DNA of 64,000 nucleotides, from contig CM041780.1 in NCBI GenBank assembly GCA_023374045.1, positions 169,938,085 to 170,002,084 of the forward strand. The letters run 5' to 3'. Shown here in pieces: positions 11,140 through 23,858 of the stretch. Numbering within the stretch: position 1 is the first letter of the stretch; every line of letters begins with the position of its first letter. The notes under the pieces are model-generated. The model had not been told where the DNA came from and searched no databases. It saw only the letters and a list, made by a program, of their open reading frames with translations. A program made the translations under genes and the position numbers. Origin of the DNA: Limonium bicolor (Eukaryota > Streptophyta > Magnoliopsida > Caryophyllales > Plumbaginaceae).

Positions 11140-11245
11140 GACCGCCCCTAGGGACCGCCCCTGTGGGGAGGTCCAGGCAAATCGTGCAGGAAATTAGCTT
11201 CTGGTTGGGACCGCCCCTGGGCACCGCCCCAGAGGGGCGGTCCAG
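11140..11245 (+). repeat. GC-rich inverted block in the LTR (ACCGCCCC / GGGGCGGT)
   Basis: GACCGCCCCTAGGGACCGCC and, about 65 bases later, GACCGCCCCTGGGCACCGCC are followed by GAGGGGCGGTCC, which can pair back. The 3' LTR has the equivalent at 21,010-21,117. It is a strongly GC-rich island in an AT-rich LTR. Confidence 0.8.
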
Positions 11246-11519
11246 TGCAGAGAAAAAGAAAAATTTTTGTTTTTGGCTTCTAATGATGGGGGATTGAATG
11301 GTAATGGTTTTAGATGATGTTTAGGCCTTGTTTGGTGACATGTAAAGGTCTTAAGAGGTGTAAACAAGTGTTATGAATTCCTAGTAAGAATTGAGAAAGT
11401 AGCTAAGGAGTTTTTAGTGGATGTTTAAAGGTGAGTTTAAGTGCCTAAATGGTATTAGGACACATGGGGGAACTTGTGGAGAAGTTTGGAGTTGAAAAGA
11501 GAATTTAGAAACAAGGTTC

Positions 11520-11845
11520 TGGAGCCGACCGACCTTAGGACCGGACTTGCAAGGTCGGTCGAGCTCAAATTACACTACCAGAGAAAGTTTCTGGAATGGA
11601 CCGACCTTGAGACCGGACTTGCAAGGTCGGTCGGGCATGTATTTTGTACGGTAATAAGTCTCTGGAATCGACCGAACATGGGACCGGACTTGGCAAGTTC
11701 GGTCGAGCTTAAATTTCCCTCGGGGAAACTCGGGAATGGACCGACTTGGGACCGGACTTGCAAGGTTGGTCGGGGTAGAATTTTCAAACGATGAAGTGTT
11801 CTGGGATGGACCGACCTTAGGTAAGGTCGGTCGGAAGTTCGGTCG
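11520..11845 (+). repeat. Five palindromic units of about 70 bp (GACCGACCTTG...CAAGGTCGGTC)
   Basis: Each unit contains GGACCGACCTTGGGACCGGA followed by CTTGCAAGGTCGGTCG, so each can fold as a hairpin with a GACCGGACTT loop region. Spacers hold TCTGGAATGG. Copies are present at 21,390-21,720 in the 3' LTR and, reversed, at about 48,255-48,590. The conservation of the pairing bases is striking beside the looser spacers. Confidence 0.85.
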
Positions 11846-13437
11846 GCCCTAAAAAAAAAGAAAAAAAAAAGGGAAATTTTAAATTCTAAGAAAGGTAATA
11901 GGTAATAAGGTATACCTTTGGTAGGGTGGTAATGATTAGGACCTAGGAACTTAAGGGATTAAGTTAAGTTAAGTATAAACTTAAAAGTTTAAGGATAAGT
12001 TGTAAGATTAAGTTGTAAGACTTAAGAGGTGTTAGGTGGGAATCATTATGGGATTAAGTAAGTTAAGCAAGTTAAGTAAGTTGGATTAAGTTAAGTGATT
12101 AACAAACTAAAACTGAATGAATGTTTAGGACTTGGGGATTTGGACTCCAGAGGAGAGTAAGCAACCGAACGACCAGCGGTGAACGGTACAGTTCTCTTGT
12201 GACCTGCTTGCTAACAAGGTGTCCCTCGGCTTGTGTGCTATTTGTTTGTGTGCTCACTAAACAAGATAAAGCATGCAACTGGAATATATTTATATTGTAT
12301 TGTTGTGTGATGTTTGAAAACTAACACAACATACCGTGAGAACTTACAAACCAATGTTTAGTAAGGAATTGAGTGAGACTAAGGAACGCCCCTAATAAGG
12401 GACGATATGAACCGAAAGAGGTTAACCAACAAACAGGGTCTTGAGATTACTACTAACTGGAACTTGAGTGAGGAAACCCGGGACCGATCTCCGGTCATGC
12501 ATGCTAAGGAAAGGGGGTCGTTATCTATAGCAGATTCGTCCTCCGATTAAGGACTTGTCTTCGGACTTGTAGCCTAGGGCCGGTCGCCGGCTCAGCTGCG
12601 CTGGACTCCCGTCCAGAGTAGGTGGCATAAGATGGTGCGGTGGGATCACCTAAATCCCAGGTTCGAATTAAGCTACAACCATTCCCTTCCTGGAACGGTT
12701 TGTATATTGAGATTAAGTTAAGATTAAGGCTAAGGTAAGGTTAAGATAAGTTGCAACCATTCCTTTTTAAAGGATGGTTTGTATTATTAAGATTAAGGTA
12801 AGTTACATCCACTCCTTATTAAAGGATGGTTGTTACTAAGATAAGATAAGACTAAGATTGAGGTGAGATAAGGGATGGACTAAGATTAAGAGGGAACATT
12901 ACTTAAGGAGTTAAATAACTAACTCTCTAATTAAGGGAACGCATTTAAGTCGTTCATTGTGTGTGAACTTTGATTGTTCATATCTGAGTTGTTGTTTACT
13001 GCACTTTCTATTATGTTGTGCATCTAATCAACCTCCATGCTATCGACAATTAGTCGTCGTAGCCACGTTAGCTTGGGGGCCATGAGGGGATCGTACCAGC
13101 ATTCGTGCTGACCCCCTTTGGGGGCTGTTTTACTACACAGGTACATCAGGAAGCGGTCGTCGCAAGAGTAAGAAGAGGATACAAGTGCTAAGGGTTAAGT
13201 GTGGCCTACGAGTTGTGCATGTACACTCGTATGGCAATTTGAGTTAGTAAGATGTATAGGATGTGAGGGGGTTGTAAGAAGGATATGTAAATGGTTAAGT
13301 TGTTGTAATGTTCGGTATATTCTTTAGTCAGACCGTGGCAAGGTCCTGGATTGTAAAGAATTCCGCTGTGACGTGTACATATATATGCTGTTAAGTTGCG
13401 AGACCACAATTGGATTGAGTTGGGGTGTTACAAAAAG

Positions 13438-13449
13438 TGGTATCAGAGC
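13438..13449 (+). promoter_or_regulatory. Primer binding site, initiator tRNA-Met
   Basis: TGGTATCAGAGC lies five bases after the CA end of the 5' LTR and complements the 3' end of plant initiator tRNA-Met, the usual primer for first-strand synthesis. Confidence 0.9.
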
Positions 13450-16400
13450 GTAGTTACGCTCTGAAGACAAGAAATACGAACTTAGGAGAATATTGAGGTG
13501 AGATTGAGTTATGGGTTAAGGGTTGAGAGATAGAGTGAGAGGTGCATTAGTCGGGACCTCCCGGTGCTTACCGGACATCCATAGTACCTAGACCCGCCCT
13601 CCACATCCCTAACCCTGAATATGTGGAACAAACGCCAGAGAGAAGAAAGCCTTCTCTTACTCGGGGAAACCCGATCTGGCAGTTAGCTAACAGTAAGCAA
13701 TACGAGAAACAACTGTTGTACAACAGTTATGGAGAACTTGGAGGTTTTTAATGGAGCGCAATAGAGGAACAGGCGCTACCTATGGAATTCTATCGATAAG
13801 GGAACGGTAATTACCAGCAACATGGGTCGACATGCTACGCAGTCGAAATAACCCGTAATACCAATGATGAGGAAAGCACTACGGGTGCAATAGAAAGGAA
13901 AAAGGGAAGTGACATGAGTACCGGACAGTGGTCCGAAGGAGCATAACAGTAGGATAATACAAAGCACGAGGATTGAGAATACTGGAAAGTCCAGTTAAGA
14001 ACGGGAACTCAAAACCCCATACAATGAGGAAGGTTACAAGACCTGGCCGACATAATGCGGACGACGGTAGAAATTCATACAAATGTATACCGAAATAGGA
14101 CTACGAGGTAGTGCCTAAAAGAGAATTATTACTTAACAACCACAACAAAATGTGTGGAGACAGGAGCGAGGATTGAGACACAAGAAAATATTAAGGGATT
14201 CCCTCAGAAAGACGAATGCCTAATGGATGACAGTACTGTCAAATAACAAGGAAACTGCCGGATGGACGGTTATCCAAAATAAGAGATTATCGAAGGAGCC
14301 CGAGGACTACCAATTATATGGAAATTAGAAGGAAGTGTCACTACCGATGTACCTTGTACAGTAACCCATCCTGCATGGCGCACTTGCCATAGCAAGTGCT
14401 ACCACGGTTAAGCCACACGAAAAGCCATCAAGGCGAAATAAGAGAACGCTACAGTTGTAGTATATATAATACCTGATTGTAAATCTATAAGAACAGAAAA
14501 AAAAAAATAGGACCTTGGAAGGGCCCGACGGCCTGACCATGATGAGATGAACCGACACATAAGCCAGCAGGGAGCTGAGCTTAGACGAAATACTAAACCA
14601 TATAAATACTAGCAACGGTATAACCACTACAACAACGACCGACAGTACGGTAAAAGAACACCAATCTCAAACTCCACGAGGAAAATCTCAGAGATCGCTC
14701 AATAATTCGAGCAAAAACACCACGTAAGTAACAACATACATGGAATGTATCAAGAGATACAATAAAGGCAGTCGACCGAACGACTCCCAACAGGGATGGA
14801 TAAAACTCTCAGTTTGGACACAAAATACAATAACAAACATTCTACAATGAAGGTGTTGGAAAGCCCAGAAAACAAAGATAAAAGAAATAAACTTAAGATA
14901 TAACCTACAAGGGTAAGGACATACGAATCCCACGGAGGAAAGCTCAGAGGACTACCCCCACAGAGCGGGCATAGTCGAGCCGAACAAACTGATGAATGAC
15001 AGCTAATACTGTTCGTCTAACTCATTAACACCCAAGTATGATTGATCATCAACGGATGACGTAGTCAACAGAAGTTGAACAAAGCGTTGAGATGGAAGTA
15101 TAAGACGACGGGATGATATCCAACTTGGACACCGTAAGGCAAACGCGCCTAATACGAACTAACCTTGACTACTAAGAGACATAAGTCTAGTAAAATGACA
15201 GTATTGTCAAGACATTAAGTAACCTCAGGTCACCTGAACAATTCCCTAGCGGGAAGCAAGATGCAGCAACTTATCATGAAACCCGATACTACATTAAGTA
15301 TGTAACCTAACGGTGGATAGTGCTCAAAGAACCAAAAGTATAGGGATGACTGCAGATGAGTAAGAGTACAAATAATGAACTGAGAAATTAAGCATAAGAG
15401 CCTACGAGCCAAGGATGTTAACCACATCAGAGCCCGAGGCGCAGTAAGTAAGTTATAAGAGAGCTTGTTTAAGCCACGAAGGGACTACAATTTGTAGATA
15501 TGAACGGTTACCAAACCTATAAATTAGATTGGAAGATATTACCAAGAAAGGGTACCAATGAGAATATTGAGATAATGCTAAGGACAGGAGCGGGAGAACG
15601 AAACATGCCTTTTAGGGTGGGGATACCTCTCCTTGTTGTGAGGCCATGAGTGGGAATGAACCCCTCAAAAGGGCTTTCACTTATTAGAGATGAAATACAT
15701 TTTATTTAGAAAATGGGAACCATGAACCTTGAGATTACCTTAGAACATACCAGATACACTTGAGTAATAAGGTAGGTTGCAGAGATAGACCCCATATCGA
15801 CACCAGGATGTAAGAATTAGTGATCGTCAGAGATAAACACCGTGACTGCACATTATGGCACGTCAATTAATCAATGCTCAGGAGAGCTTGTGATTCAGTG
15901 GATGACTTCTTCAGTAACCAGTTAAACTACATGGTAGATAACATCACTAAGGGTGAAAGATAGCGAAAGAAATTAGCCTACTTACGAATCTGAGATTGGA
16001 GCAGAACATCTTCATATCAAGAGTCATTATTTTACAACACGGTACGACAACCGCCAATACCGGAATGAGAGAACTCCCAGTGTTGTTTACACCAAGAAGG
16101 GATTGAGTATAAGGTAAGACATTAGAATAAGTGAGTAAGGGGTTGCACATTAATGGGCAACATGGTAAAGGCCAACTACCACGGTAGTAATGGTCGTGAG
16201 TATAATAGTTAGATAAGTGGATTAAGTCATGGTGCGCGGTTAAGACGACCATTATGTATGAGCGTCAAATATTGACACTGAGGCAATTAGATTTATGAGT
16301 TAAGACCAGCATAAGTAAGAAAATAAGATGGTTAGACGAACTGAGCATTGAGGCCAGTAGTCTAGACTTGGTTTGGTAAGATTACACAGGAAGCACACAA

Positions 16401-17459
16401 CCCATTCTTAAGGAACTGGAAGTGCATTCCTAGTAGCATAAATATGAGGAACAAGATAAGAGGCTCTACGGTAGAGAGACTCAATTATTAAGTGACCGAA
16501 TCAGTACGAAATACAGAAAGGAGTTGGAGCATACCATAACCAAGAACACTGTAACTGGATTTCCCTTGATTGACTTCAAGAAGAACAATAAATGTTATTA
16601 TGGAACGATTGAAAGAGGAGATCGACAACAGAATACTTCATAATTAGCAATAGCTAAACGTGTGATGGACACTATGAGTTTACTAAAATGAGAAGTGGGA
16701 CGACTGCACCCCACAGGGGCTTGCAGGCATGACACACTCATTTATGAGTTAGTTGGGTAAGTAGTAATGTACCAGTAAGGTACCCCATGCTTGTGAACGA
16801 GTGGTGTAAGGAACACGGGAGGTAGTCGACTCCGTACCACGGACAACGACGCAAGATAAGACAAGAACAGCTACTACCACAAACAGTCAAAGAGAAGAAT
16901 TCAGTCGAACCAGCAAACGCAAGGGAATCAGAGAACAAATAATTAAGGACTATGAAGTGCGAAGAGCACGGATTGTTAAGTACAGACATTGGATATGTCT
17001 TGTGATGTGAGAGATTAAACTGTTAAAACGCAATAAGCATAAGCAGTAGTTTCAGATTAAGAATCATCCTCAGACCAAAGGTCAGTTGGAGAGAACAACT
17101 TAGACATTCGAGAAAACACTAAGAGTATGAACATAAGATCTTCAAGAAGAATGGATAGACGAGTTACAACTCATTAAGGCCGTGTAATATATAAGATAAC
17201 ACGTGTCCATTGAGACAATTAAGCCTAAGATTATTAGAGTCGCGCAGCGGAAGCTAGCAGACCACTACTTTGAGATTAGACCAAACTAAGTAAGAATACG
17301 GTATAAGCACCGTTAAGAATCCTCGATACAGAGACTAAGTCATTTCTGATCGAATTTAAGTAAGATAGATGACGTGGAAGCTAGAATGCTTGGTGAGAAT
17401 TAGACATCTTGAACTTATGTTCAAAGATGATGTGACGCTGATTACGTGGGCGTAATCCA
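13450..17459 (+). pseudogene. Decayed Ty3/gypsy gag-pol interior
   Basis: No frame stays open beyond about 100 codons on either strand, yet pol can be followed. From 15,931 the frame reads M-V-D-N-I where active RTs have F-I-D-D-I, so the catalytic aspartate pair is lost. Around 16,099 EGIEYK matches the EGI-VD block after the RT palm. From 16,822 VVDS begins the integrase core. At 17,065 HPQTKGQLERT aligns with HPQTDGQSERT, in the same frame as 15,931, and is followed within about 90 codons by ELQLIKA-like and IKPKIIRVAQRK-like remnants of the ELPLIEFAYNN and YGRRCRSP blocks. Stops are scattered throughout. Gag and protease could not be identified. Confidence 0.75.
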
Positions 17460-17475
17460 TTTTAAGGGGGGTAGA
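17460..17475 (+). promoter_or_regulatory. Upstream duplicate of the polypurine tract
   Basis: TTTTAAGGGGGGTAGA here is identical over 16 bases to the tract next to the 3' LTR, but lies 1,150 bp upstream, just after the decayed integrase. It could be the original end of the coding region beside a lost LTR, or an internal second priming tract. Confidence 0.6.
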
Positions 17476-18609
17476 GCGAAAACCGCTTAGCGTATGTTGT
17501 GTACTGAGTACATAAACTACGGTGTGCATGCACAAAATAATTTGAGAATATGTTTTTACATAAACATTTTGAGATAAATCATGGTTATTGCACACAGAAG
17601 ATTGTGAATACCATACATATTAAGTACCTATCTGTTAACTCCGGTGTGAGTACAAGTTAAGAGAATTAGGAAGAGGATTAAGGAGACTTAAGAAATAAGA
17701 ATATATGAGGTATGAGTCAATATGAGACTATGTGGGAGATAAGAATAAGATAACATTATGGGATACAATTTGATATGATTAGGGTTAGGAAATAGTAATG
17801 CTATGTGGTATGAGACAATGGAAGTGGTATGAGACTGATATAGAATTTAGTAGGAATTTAAGTCTGAGGTAATTACTAAGAGATGAATTGGGAATGTTAG
17901 ATGGAATGAGTCCACACTTTGGAGATGAATTGATTTTGATTAGAAGAACTAAAAAGATAGAAAATTGGACATGAGTGAATTATTGGATGTTTGAAAATGA
18001 CGTGGGAGGTGGAACTTGATTTTCTAGGGATCAAGGGAAACCAACACAAATGGGAGTGGAAGGATGGTTCTACACTGATGCTGATCACATCAGGGTAGGA
18101 TGATTCCTGAAACTCCCTACCAGTGGTCACAATAAATCACACTAAGGATAGAGGCCTTAAGATAAAATGAAATTGGAGTTGATTCTATTTTTAACTAGAG
18201 GAATTATTCCTCACATTACCTCGTAAAAAGGATTACCTTTTTACTGAGTCTCGCCCATGAAGTCGAGGACGCATGAGCCTTTGTCTTCGGACCGGTGACA
18301 TGGGGAGAGCAGCGTGTTTTGTATTCTGGCCCATGGTGACGAGGAGAATAAGCCATTGTCTACGGACCGGTGACATGGGAGAATACGTTGGAAGTTATGT
18401 GAATGTTAAATCATCAAAAAGGAACAAAAGGAATTTTGAGTGCTACACATGCTTAAGCATGTTGTGTGATATTTAAGTATAGAATATGGTGGATCTAATG
18501 ATCCAATGAGATTTAAGTATACATAAGTATGATCTATATGATCTAAGGAATGAGGTAAGACATGTATTCTAATAAGATAAGATGCATGGGAACTTTGGGG
18601 ACAAAGTTC
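17476..18609 (+). other. Non-coding 3' spacer between the two polypurine tracts
   Basis: No open frame or known motif was seen. It contains two tandem units of about 73 bp at 18,257-18,385, both carrying CGGACCGGTGACATGGG and a TTGTCT-CGGACC block. The rest is AT-rich with repeated ATGAGA/TATGAG words. Confidence 0.5.
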
Positions 18610-18626
18610 TTTTAAGGGGGGTAGAT
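18610..18626 (+). promoter_or_regulatory. Polypurine tract
   Basis: TTTTAAGGGGGGTAGAT abuts the TGAAATACCC start of the 3' LTR, as expected for the plus-strand primer. The preceding GGGGACAAAGTTC also resembles the usual 3' end of Tekay/Del-type elements. Confidence 0.85.
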
Positions 18627-21600
18627 TGAAATACCCCAAACCTAAGTATGCTAAGTAAACATCAAATCATGATGTACTAAGGCTAAAATATGCCTTAGAA
18701 AGATTGGTATACCATTTAAACCAAGAAACACAAGAAAATGCCTTAAGGGCAATTAGGGCAAAAATGTGCTCTAAGCTTGGAGGGACTCGGGTGAGTACCC
18801 AATATCATGGTAAGACCTTAGTAATATTCTAATGGTCATTTTAAATCAATTAGCAAAGAAAAAAAAGCTTGAAAACAAGTTAAAACACAAAAAGTGCTTT
18901 AAGAAGTCTTAAAGCACATTTTTGAGAAATTGTCTTAGAATGAGTTTGAGGGCTAAATGTCCATCATTACTCTTTAATCAACATGTGTACTAATTATTAT
19001 CACATTAGGAAGTCTAAATCAATGGGAAATCAAAAATTTCAGAAATATGTGCACTGATTAGTGAATAGTGCCAAATAGTGACTAGTTTGAGTTTTAATCA
19101 ATTAAGTCAATTAGTTGGTCAACAAAGACCAAAAGTATCTTATTATTAAGGGGGGAACGGTTTTGAAGTGGTGACTCACCACATGTGCTAGTAAGTAAGG
19201 AAAGGGGTGGGAAAGTGAGTAAATTCAACTATTTGCTTTTAAATGACAAATATCTTCTTATACCTTCTCTCTCTCCTCTCTTCTTCATTTCCCACCTTCA
19301 CCATCGGTTTTACTACCTATTCCCCTCTCCAAAACCGTGAGAGCTCATCCATGGTGCCTCCACCTTCAATTGCTCACCAAATGTTCATCTTGCTCCAAAT
19401 CGAAAAGTAAGCATAGATTTCTCTTAGTTAGATCAAGGCCTTCATTCCTATCTTTTCAAATCCTTCAAAGCTCAAGTTTGGTGCCATGAGAAAACTCCAT
19501 TGATGGAGGAAAACAAGTTTGAAGAGCTCATTAGCTTCTCCATTCTCTTAAGGTAAAGAAATGTAAGAAAAACCATGTTTCCATCATTTCTTCTACATGG
19601 CTAAAATTTCTTCTCATAGGCTATGTTTTTATGCCTTGTTCTAGCTTGGTTTCTATCTCCAAGGGCTAGAGGAGGTCTTCTTGATTTTTCATATCCAAGC
19701 CTACCTTAAGACTTCAAGGTAAAATATCATTATAAGACCTTAAAACACATTTTTAACCTAGGTTTTATTCCTTGAGGTTGGTGTATTGTTTAGTACTCAT
19801 ATGAGTCATTGAATATTGATTAGAACATTGGCAAGGGGACTTTAAGTGGTGGTCGAGATTCATGCAAGAAGAAGGTCTAAGGAGGAAGTTAAGATAAGCT
19901 TGAGAAACAAGGTAAAATGCTTACCTAATGGTGGTTTAAGTTTTAAGGGATGAGTTTAGGTGGATACCAATGTGGCTTAGAGCTTACATTGTGTATTGGG
20001 TTATATAACCTAAGAAAAAGAACTTAAATAAGCTTGTGAACTTGTGACTAAGGAGCCAATGGGAATGAGTTAGTAATATAAGTTTAAGGTGGATTTTAAG
20101 AGCATTATAACTACTATGAGATTGATGGGTGTATTTGCAGGTTGAAAGCTTTTATTGTGGGAAATTCAGTGTTTAAATTCATGTCATTTAAGGGCCTAAG
20201 AGCCATGTCATTTAAGGGCCTAAGAGCCATGTCATTTAAGAGCCTTAGTGCTATGCAATTTAAGATTATTGCACTATATTGAGTTTATTATGAATGAGTT
20301 GATTTTGGTGAGAATTATGATGAGAAAAAGGTTTGATGTGTGTGTGAGATGATTGAATGAGAAAACCATGCATTTGGGCATGATAATATACTAGAGAAAC
20401 TATGGCGAAATTTGAGTAGGAAACTAAGTGTTTAAGGTGTTCTAAGGAGATTTATGACTAAGGATGTTCTAGTGATCACTAAGGGTGATTTGGTGAAAAT
20501 GGATAAAACATGGAGTTCTTGAGTATAGGAAGACCTAGGAATGTATAAGAGGGAGTAGGGGTTATAATGGTGAGTTTTATGCACCAAAACCATGGTTAAG
20601 GAAGCTAGGAAACTTGTACAAAGTTCGAAGGAAAAATAAGGTATAATGACTTATAAGGATGTAAGCGTGTGCTAGATTATATATGACCTTGAGAATTTGA
20701 GTAAGGCAAATGGGTGTGCAAAATGATGCTTGAGGAGTAGTTGAGTGGTGGTAAAGAAACATAATGATTAGTTGAGGTCTTAGGCAAAGTCACAAGAGGG
20801 AAGTGTAAGGAATCAAGTGTTAAGTGTAAGAATTTTCGTAAGAAATTGAGTGCCAAGTTTGGTGATTTTTGAGGTAGATTTAGTGCATGTTTTAAGGTGT
20901 TTAAACATGTAGGAAACATGTGGAAAGATTGTGGATGAGTGGGAAAAGATTGGGGTGAATTGGAGTTCAAATGAGAGGAGAAAAGCACTTTGGAAATAGG
21001 TTCTGCTGTGGACCGCCCCTAGGGACCGCCCCTGTGGGGAGGTCCAGGCAAATCGTGCAGGAAATTAGCTTCTGGTTGGGACCGCCCCTGGGGACCGCCC
21101 CAGAGGGGCGGTCCAGTGCAGAGAAAAGAAAAATTTTTGTTTTTGGCTTCTAATGATGGGGGATTGAATGGTAATGGTTTTAGATGATGTTTAGGCCTTG
21201 TTTGGTGACATGTAAAGGTCTTAAGAGGTGTAAACAAGTGTTATGAATTCCTAGTAAGAATTGAGAAAGTAGCTAAGGAGTTTTAGTGGATGTTTAAAGG
21301 TGAGTTTAAGTGCCTAAATGGTATTAGGACACATGGGGGAACTTGTGGAGAAGTTTGGAGTTGAAAAGAGAATTTAGAAACAAGGTTCTGGAGCCGACCG
21401 ACCTTAGGACCGGACTTGCAAGGTCGGTCGAGCTCAAATTACACTACCAGAGAAAGTTTCTGGAATGGACCGACCTTGGGACCGGACTTGCAAGGTCGGT
21501 CGGGCATGTATTTTGTACGGTAATAAGTCTCTGGAATCGACCGAACATGGGACCGGACTTGGCAAGTTCGGTCGAGCTTAAATTTCCCTCGGGGAAACTC

Positions 21601-23313
21601 TCGGGAATGGACCGACCTTGGGACCGGACTTGCAAGGTTGGTCGGGGTAGAATTTTCAAACGATGAAGTGTTCTGGGATGGACCGACCTTAGGTAAGGTC
21701 GGTCGGAAGTTCGGTCGGGCCTAAAAAAAAAAGAAAAAAAAGGGAAATTTTAAATTCTAAGAAAGGTAATAGGTAATAAGGTATACCTTTGGTAGGGTGG
21801 TAATGATTAGGACCCTAGGAACTTAAGGGATTAAGTTAAGTTAAGTATAAACTTAAAAGTTTAAGGATAAGTTGTAAGATTAAGTTGTAAGACTTAAGAG
21901 GTGTGTAGGTGGGAATCATTATGGGATTAAGTAAGTTAAGCAAGTTAAGTAAGTTGGATTAAGTTAAGTGATTAACAAACTAAAACTGAATGAATGTTTT
22001 AGGACTTGGGGATTTGGACTCCAGAGGAGAGAGTAAGCAACCGAAACGACCAGCGGTGAACGGTACAGTTCTCTTGTGACCTGCTTGCTAACAAGGTTCC
22101 CTCGGCTTGTGTGCTATTTGTTTTGTGTGCTCACTAAACAAGATAAAGCATGCAACCGGAATATATTATATTTATTGTATTGTTGTGTGATGTTTGAAAA
22201 CTAACACAACATACCGTGAGAACTTACAAACCAATGTTTAGTAAGGAATTGAGTGAGACTAAGGAACGCCCCTAATAAGGGACGATATGAACCGAAAGAG
22301 GTTAACCAACAAACAGGGTCTTGAGATTACTACTAACTGGAACTTGAGTGAGGAAACCCGGGACCGATCTCGGTCATGCATGCTAAGGAAAGGGGGTCGT
22401 TATCTATAGCAGATTCGTCCTCCGATTAAGGACTTGTCTTCGGACTTGTAGCCTAGGGCCGGTCGCCGGCTCAGCTGCGCTGGACTCCCGTCCAGAGTAG
22501 GTGGCATTAAGATGGTGCGGTGGGATCACCTAAATCCCAGGTCGAATTAAGCTACAACCATTCCCTTCCTGGAACGGTTGTATATTGAGATTAAGTTAAG
22601 ATTAAGGCTAAGGTAAGGTTAAGATAAGTTGCAACCATTCCTTTTTAAAGGATGGTTGTATTATTAAGATTAAGGTAAGTTACATCCACTCCTTATTAAA
22701 GGATGGTTGTTACTAAGATTAAGATAAGACTAAGATTGAGGTGAGATAAGGATGGACTAAGATTAAGAGGGAACATTACTTAAGGAGTTAAATAACTAAC
22801 TCTCTAATTAAGGGAACGCATTTAAGTCGTTCATTGTGTGTGAACTTTGATTGTTCATATCTGAGTTGTTGTTTACTGCACTTTCTATTATGTTGTGCAT
22901 CTAATCAACCTCCATGCTATCGACAATTAGTCGTCGTAGCCACGTTAGCTTGGGGGGCCATGAGGGGATCGTACCAGCATTCGTGCTGACCCCCTTGGGG
23001 GCTGTTTTTACTACACAGGTACATCAGGAAGCGGTCGTCGCAAGAGTAAGAAGAGGATACAAGTGCTAAGGGTTAAGTGTGGCCTACGAGTTGTGCATGT
23101 ACACTCGTATGGCAATTTGAGTTAGTAAGATGTATAGGATGTGAGGGGGTTGTAAGAAGGATATGTAAATGTTAAGATTGTTGTACTAATGTTCGGTATA
23201 TTCTTTAGTCAGACCGTGGCAAGGTCCTGGATTGTAAAGAATTCCGCTGTGACGTTGTACATATATGCTGTTAAGTTGCGAGACCACAATTGGATTGAGT
23301 TGGGGGTGTTACA
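18627..23313 (+). repeat. 3' LTR, 4,687 bp
   Basis: It is homologous end to end with 8,746-13,432, and the right TCTGA follows at 23,314-23,318. Its distal 1,960 bases (from 21,354) are also present inverted at 46,671-48,622. At several sites where this copy disagrees with the 5' LTR, the inverted third copy agrees with the 5' LTR. Those differences are therefore private to this copy (for example near 21,903 and 22,370). Confidence 0.95.
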
Positions 23314-23818
23314 TCTGATGATGGGTTTATTGTGGTTTTGATGAGGTTTTGATGTGAACTTATTGTGGGCGAATGATCTTTTGGGATGGCTCCGTTGGTG
23401 ATAACTAGAAAAAAGGGAGAATTTTCGCCTATGAGGTGGTCGCACCCTGGGCGGGCTGCCTACGTACTCAATTTTGTATTGAGATCAGACCATGCGTAGT
23501 TCGATCCTTTGGGAGCAAGGTCTTGGTGACAAATTGGCTCCGACAGGGATTTGAGGTGGCTCTCGTGTTGCTCTCAAAACTGTTAGGATGGTCCTGTGTA
23601 GCTCTGGAGATGGTCTCAATATTTGAGGATGGATCCCCTATGGCTCCAGCTTGGCTTGGGAGTGGTGTCGATGAGGCCCGAGTATAGCAGTGGTTGGCTC
23701 CGGAATGGTCTACACATAGCTCCGGGTGGCTCCAAAATGGTTCAAGGCAGCCCAAATATAGCTGGGATGGCTAAGAAGAATGGTTCGATGCAGCTCAGGG
23801 TAGCCTGGGATGGCTGAC

Positions 23819-23858
23819 TAGGCAGCTATTACGCGTGTCGTTTTTTTCGTTTTAATTT
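23819..23858 (-). repeat. Single truncated unit of the 50-bp satellite
   Basis: Read in reverse, the 40 bases give AAAACGAAAAAAACGAC-ACGCGTAATAGCTGCCTAG. This is the 7.3-8.4 kb unit lacking CACTAGTAG. In the inverted copy of this segment the same place holds about 440 bases of unrelated sequence (45,680-46,125). Confidence 0.75.

Larger units (their letters stand above)
8746..13432 (+). repeat. 5' LTR, 4,687 bp
   Basis: The boundaries are set by TG...CA ends, the adjacent TCTGA and the match with 18,627-23,313. The two LTRs run in parallel throughout, differing by scattered substitutions and many 1-2 base indels. Inside are a 24-bp triple repeat, a GC-rich hairpin block, a block of about five 70-bp palindromic units, and TTAAG-rich stretches (about 11,930-12,110 and 12,690-12,860). 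Small open frames inside are not conserved between the copies and are not genes. Confidence 0.95.
8746..23313 (+). mobile_element. Complete Ty3/gypsy LTR retrotransposon, Tekay/Del-like, non-coding
   Basis: The element is 14,568 bp with two 4,687-bp LTRs that start TGAAATACCC and end GGGTGTTACA. It is flanked by a perfect 5-bp duplication, TCTGA, at 8,741-8,745 and 23,314-23,318. A tRNA-Met primer site follows the 5' LTR and a polypurine tract precedes the 3' LTR. The 5.2-kb interior keeps a recognisable but ruined Ty3-type pol, in the order RT then integrase. The very long LTRs and the AAAG-TGGTATCAGAGC junction resemble the Tekay/Del chromoviruses; no chromodomain could be seen. It is nested in Tat-like sequence. 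Confidence 0.95.

Noticed and set aside
13450..18626. Minus-strand frames of 60-101 codons in the element interior
   Set aside because: They run opposite to the element's LTR, primer-site and polypurine orientation. They arise because the plus strand is A/G-rich with many TAAG stops.
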